DNA of 64,000 bases from Neovahlkampfia damariscottae (Eukaryota; Heterolobosea; Selenaionea; Neovahlkampfiida; Neovahlkampfiidae). Below, piece by piece: positions 53,068 to 64,000 of the stretch. Both the position numbers and the translations under genes were made by a program. Location of the stretch: positions 1 through 64,000 of the forward strand of contig JABLTG010000072.1 in assembly GCA_016618085.1 (NCBI GenBank), written 5' to 3'. How positions within the stretch are numbered: position 1 is the stretch's first letter; every line of letters begins with the position of its first letter. The notes under the pieces were generated by a model, which ran no database searches, was not told where the DNA came from, and saw only the letters and a program-made list of their open reading frames with translations.

Positions 53068-55970
53068 ATGCAAAGGTACTGTTCAAAAGCAATAAACTTG
53101 CCAAAAGATGTACAAAGATTAATATTAACGAAACAAAACCAATTCTATAGCAAAAAACTAAATTTTTCAACTGAAAGTTATTATCAAAATAAATCAAGTT
53201 TAAATCCTTCAATGTATTCGAAATTAGAGATTTATGATAAAGAAACGTTGGACGAATTAACAAAGTTTCAAACTGTACCACAAATGACAACTTATTTTAA
53301 TTTTGAAAATTTTGACTTTTCTTTTGATGAACAAGATGATGAAGTTGATTTTGAAGTGGATAATTTTGGTGGTCCAAAAATTCTTGAAGAAGAAAATATA
53401 CCAGAAGAGATAGTGGAAGAAGAAATACTTCATGAATTGTCTGAATTTGAAAAAGAAGAACTTTTGTTCAGGTCTTCTTTTGAAGGTCTTCAAAAATATG
53501 CAACAGAGTCTGAAAAACTTTTATTTCAAGAAAAACTTGAAAGAAAATCAGTTCAAGATGCTATAGACAAATACAGAATTTTAGTTAAAGGTGTGTTTCT
53601 TTTGTTAAATTTAACATTTAAAATTTAGACGCAACTGAAAGAGGTGAAGGTGTAAACTTACCACCAGCAAAAAAAATAGTTCTTGAATGGTTTGAACCAC
53701 TAAAAGAAGAAATTAAATCATTTCAAAAAAAAGCACATTTACAAGATATGGGTGAACCTCAAGGTCACTTTCTTCATGTTTCAAATTATATCACTCTTTT
53801 AGATGCGGATAAATTAGCAATTTTAACAATTCATGAACTTTTAGGTTCTACTTTAAAAGAGAAGGTTTATTTTAAAGAAATTGCAAAATCATTAGGTACA
53901 ACCATTTCTGCTGAATATAATTATCAAAAATTAAAAAGTGTACCTTATGGAACACATAATTTATCAAAATCAGTTTTTGATATCAACAAAAGAGCACAAC
54001 AATTTTTTGAACAAGAAAAATTGGAAGAAGGACAAACTGTATGGTCAGCAACAGAAATTATAAATGTTGGTTCATTTTTAATCGATATTGCTTTAAGAAA
54101 TTGTATAATTCCAAATTTTGGAGACAAAACAAATGGACCAATAGAATTAGAAGGAGAAAAGAAATTTGCATTTACACATGGATATGAATTCAAAGATTCA
54201 AAAAAATATGGATTTATTGATGTTGATGATGATATTAGAAAATTAATTTCTGATGAACATTCAATGAAAGAATTACATTTATTACCAAGATATGTACCAA
54301 TGTTGGTAAAACCAAAACCATGGAAAAGTTATAACTCTGGTGGTTACTTATTAAGAAATCATTTAATGATGAGAACAAGAGGTTCAAAAGTACAATCATT
54401 TGTATTACAAGATGCATTATTAGAAGATGTATTAGCTGGTTTGAATGTTTTAAATGATACTTCATGGAGAATTAACAAAGATGTTTTTAAAATATTTCTT
54501 CAAGTATGGGAAGAAGGTGGTGGATTAGGTGAACTACCATCAAGACATGATGAACCAATTCCACCAAATCCACATTCTGAAGATGTGAGATCTTCATATC
54601 AATGGAAAAAATTAGTTGAACGAGTTAAAGTCAACAACAGAAATTTACATTCAAGAAGATGTGATACTATGTATAAAATTCAAGTTGCAAAAGATTTTGT
54701 AAATGAAAATTTTTATTATCCACATAATGTAGATTTCAGAGGAAGATCATATCCAATACCACCACATTTGAATCATTTAGGAGCTGATATGAATAGAGGT
54801 CTTTTAATTTTTGATAAAGGATTACCTATTGGTGTTGAAGGTATTAAATGGTTGAAAATTCATTTAGCAAATTTATGTGGTGAAGATAAACGTTCTTTTG
54901 AAGATCGTATCAAATGGATTGATGACAATTTTGAAAAAGTAAAAGATTCTGCAATGAAACCATTAGAAGGAAAAAGGTGGTGGTTAGAATCAGAAAACCC
55001 ATGGCAAACATTAGCAGCTTGTATTGAATTAGTAAATTGTGATAATGATCCAAATTTTATATCACACATCCCAGTTCAAATGGATGGTTCATGTAATGGA
55101 TTACAACATTATGCAGCATTAGGAAGAGATAATTTAGGTGCACTTCATGTCAATTTAATTCCAAGTGAAAGACCAATGGATGTTTATAGTGGTGTTTTAG
55201 CAGTTGTAAATAAACATTTAGAAAATGATTCAAAGAATGGTGTTGAATTAGCAAAAGAATTAGTAGGAAAAGTTGTTAGATCAACAATTAAACAAACAGT
55301 AATGACAAGTGTTTATGGTGTTACATTTGTTGGTGCAAGAAAACAGATATTTAAACGTTTAAGAGAAAGAAATGATATAATGGAAGAATCTTTAATTCCT
55401 GCATCAATTTATCTCGCAAAGTTAACATTTAAATCTCTTGGTGAAGTATTTCATGGTGCTTATAATATTATGAATTGGTTAAATGAATGTGCTTATTTAA
55501 TTTCATCAGAAAACTCACCTGTTATGTGGATCACACCATTAGGTTTACCAATTGTTCAACCATATCGTGCTATTTCAACCAAAAGAATCAAGACTATTGT
55601 TCAATCAGTTTTATTAGCTTCACAAGATGATGAATTACCAATTTCAAGAGATAGACAAATGTCAGCCTTTCCACCAAATTATGTTCATTCTTTGGATGCA
55701 TCTCACATGTTAATGACTTCAAAAAAATGTAAAAAACTTGGAATAGAATTTGCTAGTGTACATGATTCATTTTGGACACATGCGTCATCTATTGATCAAT
55801 TGAATATAACTATCAGAGAAGAGTTTTTGAAATTACATTCACAACCACTATTAGAAACGTTATTGTCATCATTTGAACAATCCTATCCACATGTTAAATT
55901 TCCAAAATTACCTGAAAAAGGAAATTTAGACGTTTCAAGAGTTTTGGAAAGCAAATACTTTTTTGATTAA
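53068..55970 (+). CDS. Mitochondrial DNA-directed RNA polymerase (T7-type)
   Basis: Two exons, 53068-53590 and 53629-55970, give 954 residues. The N-terminus (MQRYCSKAINLPKDVQRL) is basic and presequence-like, followed by an acidic domain. The polymerase has the single-subunit motifs: VDFRGRSYPIPPHLNHLGAD, PVQMDGSCNGLQHYAALGRD (catalytic Asp), KQTVMTSVYGVTF (motif B Lys/Tyr), FPPNYVHSLDASHML and SVHDSFWTH (second catalytic Asp). It transcribes the mitochondrial genome, so this organism retains mtDNA. The ATG was chosen after the CCAAT promoter motif at 53038. Confidence 0.97.
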
Positions 55971-55985
55971 AAATTTATTATAATT

Positions 55986-57034
55986 TTATTGTACATTTAA
56001 AATAGAGTGTAAAGATGTGAATGTAAATGGTGTTGTATTCAAATAATATTCATTCAAATTATCATTCTTTTTCAATTCATAACCTATTGGTGAAGTGCAC
56101 GTTGGTGAACTATGTTTTTTTTGTGGCGAGTATTCTTCTGATCCATAAAACAAATCATCACTTTTTTTATTTTTTGGTGAAACCATATTCCAATCATGTT
56201 CATCTGAAAAATCATCATCTGAATTTGATTCAAAACTTTGATTCGAAAAAAAACTTGTTGTTGGTGACATTGGTGATGTTGGTAAAGAAGTATCAATTGA
56301 AGTTATTTTTGATTCTTTTTCATTGATTTCAATTTCCAATTTTACATTTTTTCTTTTTTTTGTTTTTTTTTTCTTTTTTTTAGTTTCTTCTGTTTTTATT
56401 AATTTTTTTTCATTTTCAGCTGCGATATTCTTTTTATATGCATTTACTATATAATGACTAAATAATCTTGCCAAGTAAATTTGAAACAGTAATTTTCCTG
56501 ATTGTCTGTCAGTTGGTAAATCATAATGTATTTTAAATAGATGTTGTATGTTTATACATTTTTTATAATACATCATTCTGGTATCATTTGGTGATGGTAA
56601 ATCATGGACAGCCACATCATAATCATCTATAAAAATTGTATTTATCCTTTTTACCACCTCCAAAATTTGATGTGAATCCTGTTGTAAATAATCTTCATCT
56701 AAAGAAATTCTGTTATGATCTATATTTAAATTCAGTGAAAAATCTGTTTTTGGTCCTTTCACAACGTCAAACAAATAATTTTCAATTTCTTTGAATAGGT
56801 TAATGAGTTTTTTTGCTCACTTGAGATGATTTTTGGTGTAGTTGTAAAGTTTCCTTTGCAAACATCACAATCACAATCTGTATTTCTTTGAATTTTTGAC
56901 AATTGTAATTGTCTAATGACCAAGTTAGCATCTACTTGTAAAAGTTTGCTTTTTTCTTTGACTTTGAGTTCATTCCACCATTGTGTAAGTTTTTTCATTT
57001 CATTTAAGTTTTTTGTGAATCCTGTTGCTTGCAT
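55986..57034 (-). CDS. Unrecognised protein with Cys motif and basic, Ser-rich C-terminus
   Basis: Two exons, 57034-56821 and 56788-55986, give 338 residues. The N-terminus is helical with a CDCDVCKG motif near residue 54, a possible metal site (only one cluster, so uncertain). A central part (about 75-170) appears folded, then a poly-Lys run (KKKKKKTKKRKN), and a Ser/Pro/Asp-rich tail with SP sites (TSPMSPTTS, SPTCTSPIG) that could be phosphorylated. I do not recognise the family. It shares a 200-nt promoter region with REV3, carrying ATTGG at 57062 and 57207 and TCGGAG at 57103. Confidence 0.6.
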
Positions 57035-57235
57035 TGTTTGTTGGAGATAAGTGAGATTCTTATTGGTTCAAAAGATTTGAAGTGGGAAGTGAAGTAATTC
57101 GTTCGGAGAAAATAACGTCAATTTTTGGCGCGATGATTTGAAGTTGATATTTTTCATTTTCAATATTTTTCAATCAATTTTTTAGATCCTGATTTGAGTC
57201 ATTTTTGATTGGTCATTTAACCTTGCACTTTTTCA

Positions 57236-60200
57236 ATGGAAGAAGTTTCCTTGAATATTGTCTGCATGGAATATGCTTTAAATCCAAAAAATGGGTTATA
57301 TGATGACTCTATATCAGAATTCTTTTCTCGTGATATCAAAACCAATGTTCCAGAAGTAAAAAAAAACAAAACATGGTTTACATTCTTCAGATTATAATAT
57401 TTGGCACAACATCAAACAAACAAGTGAAAAAAAAAAATTTACTCATTCAACCATAGAAAGTGTGTCTACATGTACATAAGTTTTATCCTTATTTCATTAC
57501 TCCACTACCTGAGAAAATGGATCAAAAAAATCCAAAAGGTAAAGACTTGTTGAGATGTCATTTTTAGAATTTTTAGTAGATTTTGCAAAAAGAATTGAAA
57601 ACAGTATGAACATAAATCAGACTCCAAATTTTCAAATTATTCATGATATCCAAATTGTTGAAGGTTTTCCTTTCTATGGTTATAATTCATCAAGTAGGAA
57701 ATTTTTGAAAATTTTTGTGTAAGATTTTAATAGGTAATTATAAACGTTTCAAGATATAATCCTTATAATGTCAGTAAAATTGCATCTATTCTTCAAAATA
57801 GAATGATTCAAAATGAAAAATTCTTAATTTACGAAGCTCATGTTCCTTATAAACTTCAATTTTTGATTGATAATAATTTATATGGCATGGGTGTAATAAA
57901 TATAAATCACACTTTATATCGTTATCCATTACCATCCAATTCAACAAATGAAGGTTCAAAAATTATTTTTAACACACTTAAAGATAAAAATGGAATTTAC
58001 AAAGAAAATATTGAAGAAAAGTATATCTTACCACCAAAAGTATTAAAAATATCCAATTCTCCAGTTGAAATGGATGTTGATTTTGCCAGTAATATCACAG
58101 ATTCTGATTAAATTCTTAAAGATATTTTGAATAAGAAAATGATTAATAAAACTGAAATTAAATCAAATAATCATGATATAAAACTTGTTCAATCACTTTC
58201 ATCAATTTGGGAAGAAGAAAAAGAAAGAAGGAGAAATTTGAAAATTAGCAGTCAGTTCACTCAAGCATCTGAAAATTTCATAAGAAAAATACCCGAAAAA
58301 GAAACTTGGGAAAAACAATTATATTCTACTTTAGATAAAATATCAAATGAAGATTTACCAAATATTACATTCATATCTCCTTTTTTGAAATCTTTATCTC
58401 AAAATGAAAAAGAAGAAGAAGATGAAAATTTGGAAATCTCTCAGAGCGATGAATATTTGATTGATGTACTGGATTGGATGAGAAATGATGATGAAGAATC
58501 AAAAGTAAAAGAAGAAGAAATGAAAGAAATTGAGAAAGAAAGAAATGATATCCTGGAAGCGACAATAGAACATGAATTAGAAATTGAAGACGAATATTCA
58601 GATGAAGAAGAAGAATTCAATGAAGAAGAAGAAGAAGATGGTGATGACTTTGATGAAATAGATCAACTTGATGGTCATACAGAAGTAAGAACGAATGAAA
58701 TAGCTCATATTTAAATAGAAAAAGTCGTCAGTCAAAATTCACAAAAGAACAAAGAGGAAACTGGAGATATTTCCTTCTCAAAGTTCATCACAAAATGAAA
58801 TTGTAAATATTGAAAAATTTGTATATTTAAGATCACCTAATGGACAAAAACCATATATTGGTTATGTGAAATCAAGAAATGAAGATAAAATAGAAGTGAT
58901 GTGGTTTTTTAGGACTAATGATCCTTTGATTAATTTTGAGCCATGGCATAAAGAAAATGAAGTATTTTTCACAGGGTAAAATCACATTTCATTGATTTTT
59001 TTTAGACTATGTGATGAGAATTCAATTTCTACTGTCATTGGAAAATGTGAAGTATTTTATGAAGATCAAAATTCAGATGAAATGAATGATACTTTTTTTT
59101 GTCGATATAAATACAATGTGGACAAACAACAATATGAAGAAATACCACCTGAAGATGTAAAGCTATTATTCAACATTGATTTAGAGATATTATCAACTGA
59201 ACTAGAAGATACAATTGATGATGTGAAAATATCCGAAAAAGAGAACACAGTTTCAGATTCAGTTCTGATTGAAATTGCATCAGATAAATCTGTTAATGAA
59301 GTAGAGGCCACTGATATCTCTGTACTGACACAGATCTCAACAAATGAAGTTGAAACTGAACAAGCATTCATTGATGAAAAAATCCCAGAGCTTGGAGATA
59401 CTAATCAAAATGAAAGTATGATCACCAAATCTGATCAATTGAATGCAAGTCAGAATAAATCCACTGAATCTGTTATTAGTGATTCTGAAAGTGAAAATTT
59501 AATCTCACATGAATCACCAAAAATATCTTTAGAATCAATAGTATCAACAGACTCATCAAATCAATATTTGGATGCAATATCAACAGAATCAGTGCAATTT
59601 GATCAAGGATTTCACAGTTCAACTTCAACAATTGAACTATCATTAGATAATTTTCAAGTTCCAACATTACCTAACACAACATTAATTTTTGAATACAACA
59701 TTCCTCCACCAACTCCAAAAGAACTTTTATTGACCTTACAAGAACCAAAAATATTCATAGAACCTCATTATTCATTAAAAGAGGATGAAATGATCGCACC
59801 AAAAGCAAAACATGAATTTATCAAAAAACCAAAGTTCAAATATGATTACCCAAAATTCAGATCTTCTATTGAATCGAACATTTCAAATAATTACAGTGGA
59901 AGACTGTCACTCGAATATAATATTTCTCCACCAACAAAAGAACATCTTTTGTCCACATTGGTTTCACAATCAACTCCAAAAGAAAACTTGAAGAATAATG
60001 TTTCTCAAATTTCATTACCAACACCAAAAATTAGTAAAAAAACCAGTTTTCTTCAAGGAAATTCAAAGACTAAAGAACCAATAACTATTATTAGTATCGA
60101 AATCTATGGTAAGAATTTTTTTGATTATTTACATTAAAAGTTAGAACAAGAGAGAATTTAAGACCAGACCCTAAGTATGATGAGGTTCAGTCAATCTTCT

Positions 60201-62601
60201 ACTCTTTCACCAATGAAATTCAACAAAAGAAATACTATTCTGGAGTGATTATGATTGGAACAACAAAAGATCCACTATTATCGAAATTATCATGTGAATT
60301 GGTGAAGAATGAAGAAGATCTATTGAAGTCATTTGTAAATCTGATTTCTGAAGTTGATCCTGATATCGTATTGGGATATGAAATCCAAAAAGAGTCAATT
60401 GGATTTTTAATTGATAGAGCTTATGTTGCATGTAATTATATTCCTAAATCTAACTTTTAAAAGATGGAATGAATTTTTTGGAAGATTTATCTCGAACACC
60501 ATTATTATTTGGAAAGAAATTGACAAATGATGAATATGGAAAAAAGAAACAATCTGGAATTAATATTAAAGGAAGAATTATCTTAAACACATGGAGGATA
60601 ATGAAAAATGAATTGAAATTAAGAAATTACTCATTACAAAATTGTGTAATGAATATATTAGGAATCAGGATTCCAGAATTTTCATATGATTCTTTGAACT
60701 CATTTTTTGAATCATCTTCAGCTGTTTTGAACCATACATTCTTCAAATATTTGACACAGAAAGCAAATTTGAATCTTGATTTATTATCACATTTGGATGT
60801 TATTCATAGAACAATTGAATTATCAAAAATTTATGGTATTGAATTTTTTGATGTGATTCAGAGAGGATCTCAATTTAAAGTCGAAGGAATGATGTTGAGG
60901 TTGTCATCACCTCGAAATTTCTTTGCTCTTTCACCTTCAAGAAATGATGTATTTTCTCAAAATGCAGCTGAATGTTTTGCTCTTGTAATGGAACCTGAAA
61001 GTAAATTATACACAAATCCTGTTTTAGTTTTGGATTTTCAGTCATTATATCCTTCAATGATGATCGCTTACAACTTATGTTTTTCAACATGTTTAGGTAA
61101 ATTATCAAGATCCAAGAAACTGGGAACACTTTCAAATTTTGAACTACCCAATGGATTGTTAAATGAATTGAAGAATGAAATCACAATTTCACCAAATTCT
61201 GTAATGTTTGTTAATAAAGAAATACGTGAAGGAATTTTTCCAAGAATGCTTTCAGAGATATTAGAAACTAGAGTTATGGTTAAAAAAGCAATGAAAAAAA
61301 CAAAAGATGAAACTTTGTACAAAGTTTTAGATACAAGACAACTCGCATTGAAAATGTTAGCAAATGTGACCTATGGTTATATTGGAGCTAGTTTTTCAGG
61401 AAGAATGCCTTGTGTAGAAATTGCTGATTCTATTGTTCAATATGGAAGAGAAACACTAGAAAAAGCAATTAAACATGTAAATGAAACAAAAAAGTGGAAT
61501 GCAAAAGTTGTCTATGGAGATACAGATTCAATGTTTGTTCATTTACCAGGTAGATCAAAAGAAGAAGCTTTTGAAATTGGACAAGAAATTGCTGATGAAA
61601 TTACAAAACAAAATCCGACTCCAGTCGTTTTGAAATTTGAGAAAGTTTATCAACCTTGTTTTTTAGTCAGCAAAAAAAGATATGTTGGTTACTCTTTTGA
61701 ATCAGTAAAACAAGAAATACCAAAATTTGATGCTAAAGGAATTGAGGCTATTAGAAGAGACAACTGTGTTGCTGTTTCTAAAATGATGGAAAAAACAATT
61801 AAGATGTTATTTGACACTATGGATGTATCAATAGTGAAGAGTTATTTGCAAAATCAAATAAAGAAAATTCTAACTGGAAATGTTGATATCAAAGATTTCA
61901 TTTTTCAAAAAGCAGTGAAATTGGGATCTTATAGTGAAAATGGTACTTTACCTCCAGCAGCAATTGTTGCATTGAAAGAAATGAAATTGGATCCTCAAAA
62001 TGAACCATTTTATAAAGAGAGAGTACCTTATTTAGTAGTCTATAAGAATCCAAATGCTAGATTGATTGATATGGTTGTACATCCAAAGCATTTCATGAAA
62101 AGTCAATATTTGAAATTACATAGTATTTATTACATAAAGAAGCAAATACTACCCGTTCTTGATCGAGTATTTTCTTTAATTGGTGTCAATGTTCATTCTT
62201 GGTTTTCTGAATTGCCAAAAATCACCAAAAGTGGTTGGAGAAAAACGAAAACATCAACAAAATCAAGAAACTCACATTTTTTAACTCAAACATTAGAAGT
62301 GTTTTTTAAGAATAGAATATGCACAGTTTGTCAAGAAAAAATTTGTGAAACAAGAAAATTAATTTGTGAATTTTGTTTGTCCAAGTTGAATGTTTCCATG
62401 TATGTTGTGTATTCAAGAGAAAGGAATCTGAAAAATGAAAAGAAAATTGTGGATAATATTTGTAAACAATGTATAGGAAACAATGTGGAATCAAAATTCG
62501 ATTGTATTTCATTGGATTGTCATGTTAATTTTTTGAAGAATAGAATGAACAATTACCTTGATTCACTTCAAGAAATTATGAAATCATTTGATGAAATTTG
62601 A
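57236..62601 (+). CDS. REV3: DNA polymerase zeta catalytic subunit with embedded BAH domain
   Basis: Ten exons (57236-57355, 57391-57423, 57457-57538, 57568-57718, 57754-58088, 58122-58684, 58719-58975, 59006-60108, 60141-60431, 60464-62601) give 1690 residues. The N-terminus matches the Pol delta/zeta fold (KIFVYNPYNVSKIAS, LIYEAHVPYKLQFLIDNNLY). Residues about 456-575 are a BAH domain (FVYLRS, PYIGYVKS, VMWFFRTND, IGKCEVFYED, FFCRYKYN), a reader of chromatin not usual in REV3. Then come SEVDPDIVLGYEIQ, DFQSLYPSMMIAYN, KKRYVGYSFE, VYGDTDSMF, the zinc CysA (CTVCQEK...CEFC) and the CysB [4Fe-4S] cluster (NICKQC...CISLDC). It performs translesion synthesis. The stop is TGA, so TGA also terminates in this genome. 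Confidence 0.92.
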
Positions 62602-62646
62602 AATGATGTAATAAAGAATTTGGACAACTTTATTTAAATACTTCAT

Positions 62647-63993
62647 TCAATTATTTTTAAGCATAAAGAAAAATTGTTTAACAATTTCAAATTCATCATT
62701 ATTTTCATCTGAAAAAGATCCACTCACAAAAGTGACATCATGAAAATCAAATTTAATTGGAAGAAGTAAACTGAAATTTCTTGATTGATATTTTTCCATT
62801 CTCTCCTTTGTTCTTTTATCCATTTGTTTCATCGTTTTATAACTACAAAATGTACCTGTATTAATGGATTGAATAAATGATGGTGAAACAAAAACACCTC
62901 GATTGTTAAATAAAATTTGACAACAATCAATATCAAAAGCATTCAGAAAATCGTTCATGGAGTAGGTTATTTTTGTGTAGATCAATTGAAATTTAATTTT
63001 CTTTGATCCAAATTTTGCAACAATAGTTCTGACTGAGTCACTATAGCCTTCTGTTTGTTGATGAGAAAGCACATCCAATTTAGAGAAAAATTCACTAAAA
63101 AGCCGATCAAATTTTATATTTGATGAAATATTGATGATATCATGAAAAAATAAATCAACATCTTGTAATGTTGAATCAAATTGTTCATTGATTATACAAT
63201 TCAACAAAGATCCACCTGCTATTTTAAAATATTTCCAATCAATAAGATCTTTCCATTGTTTAAAACAAAACATTGAATTCAAATTTTCAATGAATTTTGA
63301 ATACGAAACTATTGTTTTGGATTCAATTTTCTTATCACTTGTTTTGTATAGTTTCTGTTCAAATTCATTTAATTCTCTTGGTTTCATTAAATATAAGTTA
63401 TCAAATATATTGATTAATTCACGTGATACCACCTTAAATTCCAAAAAATATGGTAAACATCTTGAAAACATTTGAAATTGAGGAGTACAGTGAAATATTG
63501 ACATATATTCAAAACAACGAAGAATATTGTTTTTTCTGATATACTCTTTTAATATTATTTGATCTGATTTCAACCATTCAAATCTATTTGAAATTAATCC
63601 ACAACTAAAATATTTCAATATTTCCGGGCAAACATATTGAAATATCAATTGAAAAATTTCATCGGGAAAATATTCAATCATTGGAATAATCTTCCATTCA
63701 TCAGATACTTTGGTTCTTTTTCTTTTGTAATTCAAAAAATTCTTGAAAGTATCCATTTTTTCATTGACAAAATAGAACTTAATTGACATTCCATTGTCAA
63801 GATATTTATAAATTTCTGAATATTCATCATCCCTATCATCATTTGATCCATATGATTCTTCAATAGAATGTATTAATTTTTCATATTTTTCGAAATATTT
63901 AATGAAGAATTTGAGATATGGATATTCAAAGTATTCAGAAGCATAATTGAATGATTCTTGATCTGCACCATAAAATTTCAAAAATAATAACAT
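62647..63993 (-). CDS. F-box/nucleotidyltransferase-like protein, 5' end may lie outside
   Basis: 448 residues in one frame from an ATG at 63993; the frame stays open to the window end, so it may start further out. Near residue 108 an F-box-like helix (FPDEIFQLIFQYVCPEIL) occurs. Near residue 255 FKIAGGSLLNCI, followed by TLQDVDLFF, gives the G-G-S...D-x-D pattern of nucleotidyltransferases; a later DIDCCQILF could supply a third acid. Proteins combining F-box and GGS/DxD nucleotidyltransferase-like domains are frequent in amoebae and giant viruses, function unknown. Substrate cannot be told. Confidence 0.6.
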   Translation of the reverse strand: MLLFLKFYGADQESFNYASEYFEYPYLKFFIKYFEKYEKLIHSIEESYGSNDDRDDEYSEIYKYLDNGMSIKFYFVNEKMDTFKNFLNYKRKRTKVSDEWKIIPMIEYFPDEIFQLIFQYVCPEILKYFSCGLISNRFEWLKSDQIILKEYIRKNNILRCFEYMSIFHCTPQFQMFSRCLPYFLEFKVVSRELINIFDNLYLMKPRELNEFEQKLYKTSDKKIESKTIVSYSKFIENLNSMFCFKQWKDLIDWKYFKIAGGSLLNCIINEQFDSTLQDVDLFFHDIINISSNIKFDRLFSEFFSKLDVLSHQQTEGYSDSVRTIVAKFGSKKIKFQLIYTKITYSMNDFLNAFDIDCCQILFNNRGVFVSPSFIQSINTGTFCSYKTMKQMDKRTKERMEKYQSRNFSLLLPIKFDFHDVTFVSGSFSDENNDEFEIVKQFFFMLKNN

Positions 63994-64000
63994 TGCATAT

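Noticed and set aside
1-64000. Transposons, retroelements, CRISPR arrays, rRNA genes
   Set aside because: No reverse transcriptase, transposase, terminal repeats, spaced repeat arrays or rRNA-like sequence were seen in this window.

Overview
This window is nuclear DNA of an AT-rich unicellular eukaryote. Genes are packed a few hundred bases apart on both strands. Most are broken by very short GT-AG introns (27-67 nt). They encode eukaryotic families: RPL11, TSR1, REV3, a cullin, a MADS-box factor, a mitochondrial RNA polymerase, SLC25 carriers and RCC1 and kelch proteins. Two tRNA genes are present, one with an intron. The code is standard (TAA, TAG and TGA all act as stops), with one TGA that probably encodes selenocysteine. 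A T7-type mitochondrial RNA polymerase, lipoate ligase and mitochondrial carrier show a functional mitochondrion with a genome. A fungal-type Zn2Cys6 factor, DUF4116 repeats and a RHS/Crinkler- or DAP3-like P-loop protein suggest a free-living amoeba/flagellate (heterolobosean- or amoebozoan-like) or an early-branching fungal relative. I cannot fix the lineage. All exon models were deduced by eye; every multi-exon model closes to an open frame divisible by three.

Layout. 0-5.4 kb: coiled-coil protein (cut by the window edge), kelch and RCC1 repeat proteins, a multi-pass membrane protein, a RING protein with a CAAX end, a Zn2Cys6 factor. 5.7-11.9 kb: phosphoserine aminotransferase, a UBE2Q-like E2 fused to UFD1, an oxysterol-binding protein, RPL11. 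11.9-13.27 kb: nearly gene-free. 13.3-21.5 kb: acid-lipase-like hydrolase, a decayed YEATS-amidoligase gene and a second relic of it, a metallophosphoesterase, small membrane proteins, a P-loop NTPase. 21.7-31.3 kb: two-domain glycosyltransferase, GGCT-like protein, tRNA-Met, HMG-box protein, tRNA-Gly, LRR protein, SCP-type phosphatase. 32-45.3 kb: secreted gene with an in-frame stop, NmrA-like protein, a membrane-anchored M49 pseudopeptidase, a RhoGAP without its arginine finger, PH and MADS proteins, lipoate ligase, SLC25 carrier, probable selenoprotein MsrA, a Lys/Trp-rich repeat protein, EF-hand protein. 45.5-64 kb: TSR1, cullin, DUF4116 protein, PPAT, mitochondrial RNA polymerase, an unknown gene, REV3 with an embedded BAH domain, and an F-box/nucleotidyltransferase-like protein.

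No operon-like logic is evident. The strongest novelty candidates are protein architectures: E2(Cys to Ser)-UFD1, REV3-BAH, selenocysteine MsrA, the M49 pseudopeptidase and the WGKK-repeat secreted protein. A recurrent promoter grammar (CCAAT boxes with CTCCGA/TCGGAG motifs close to ATGs) runs through the window.
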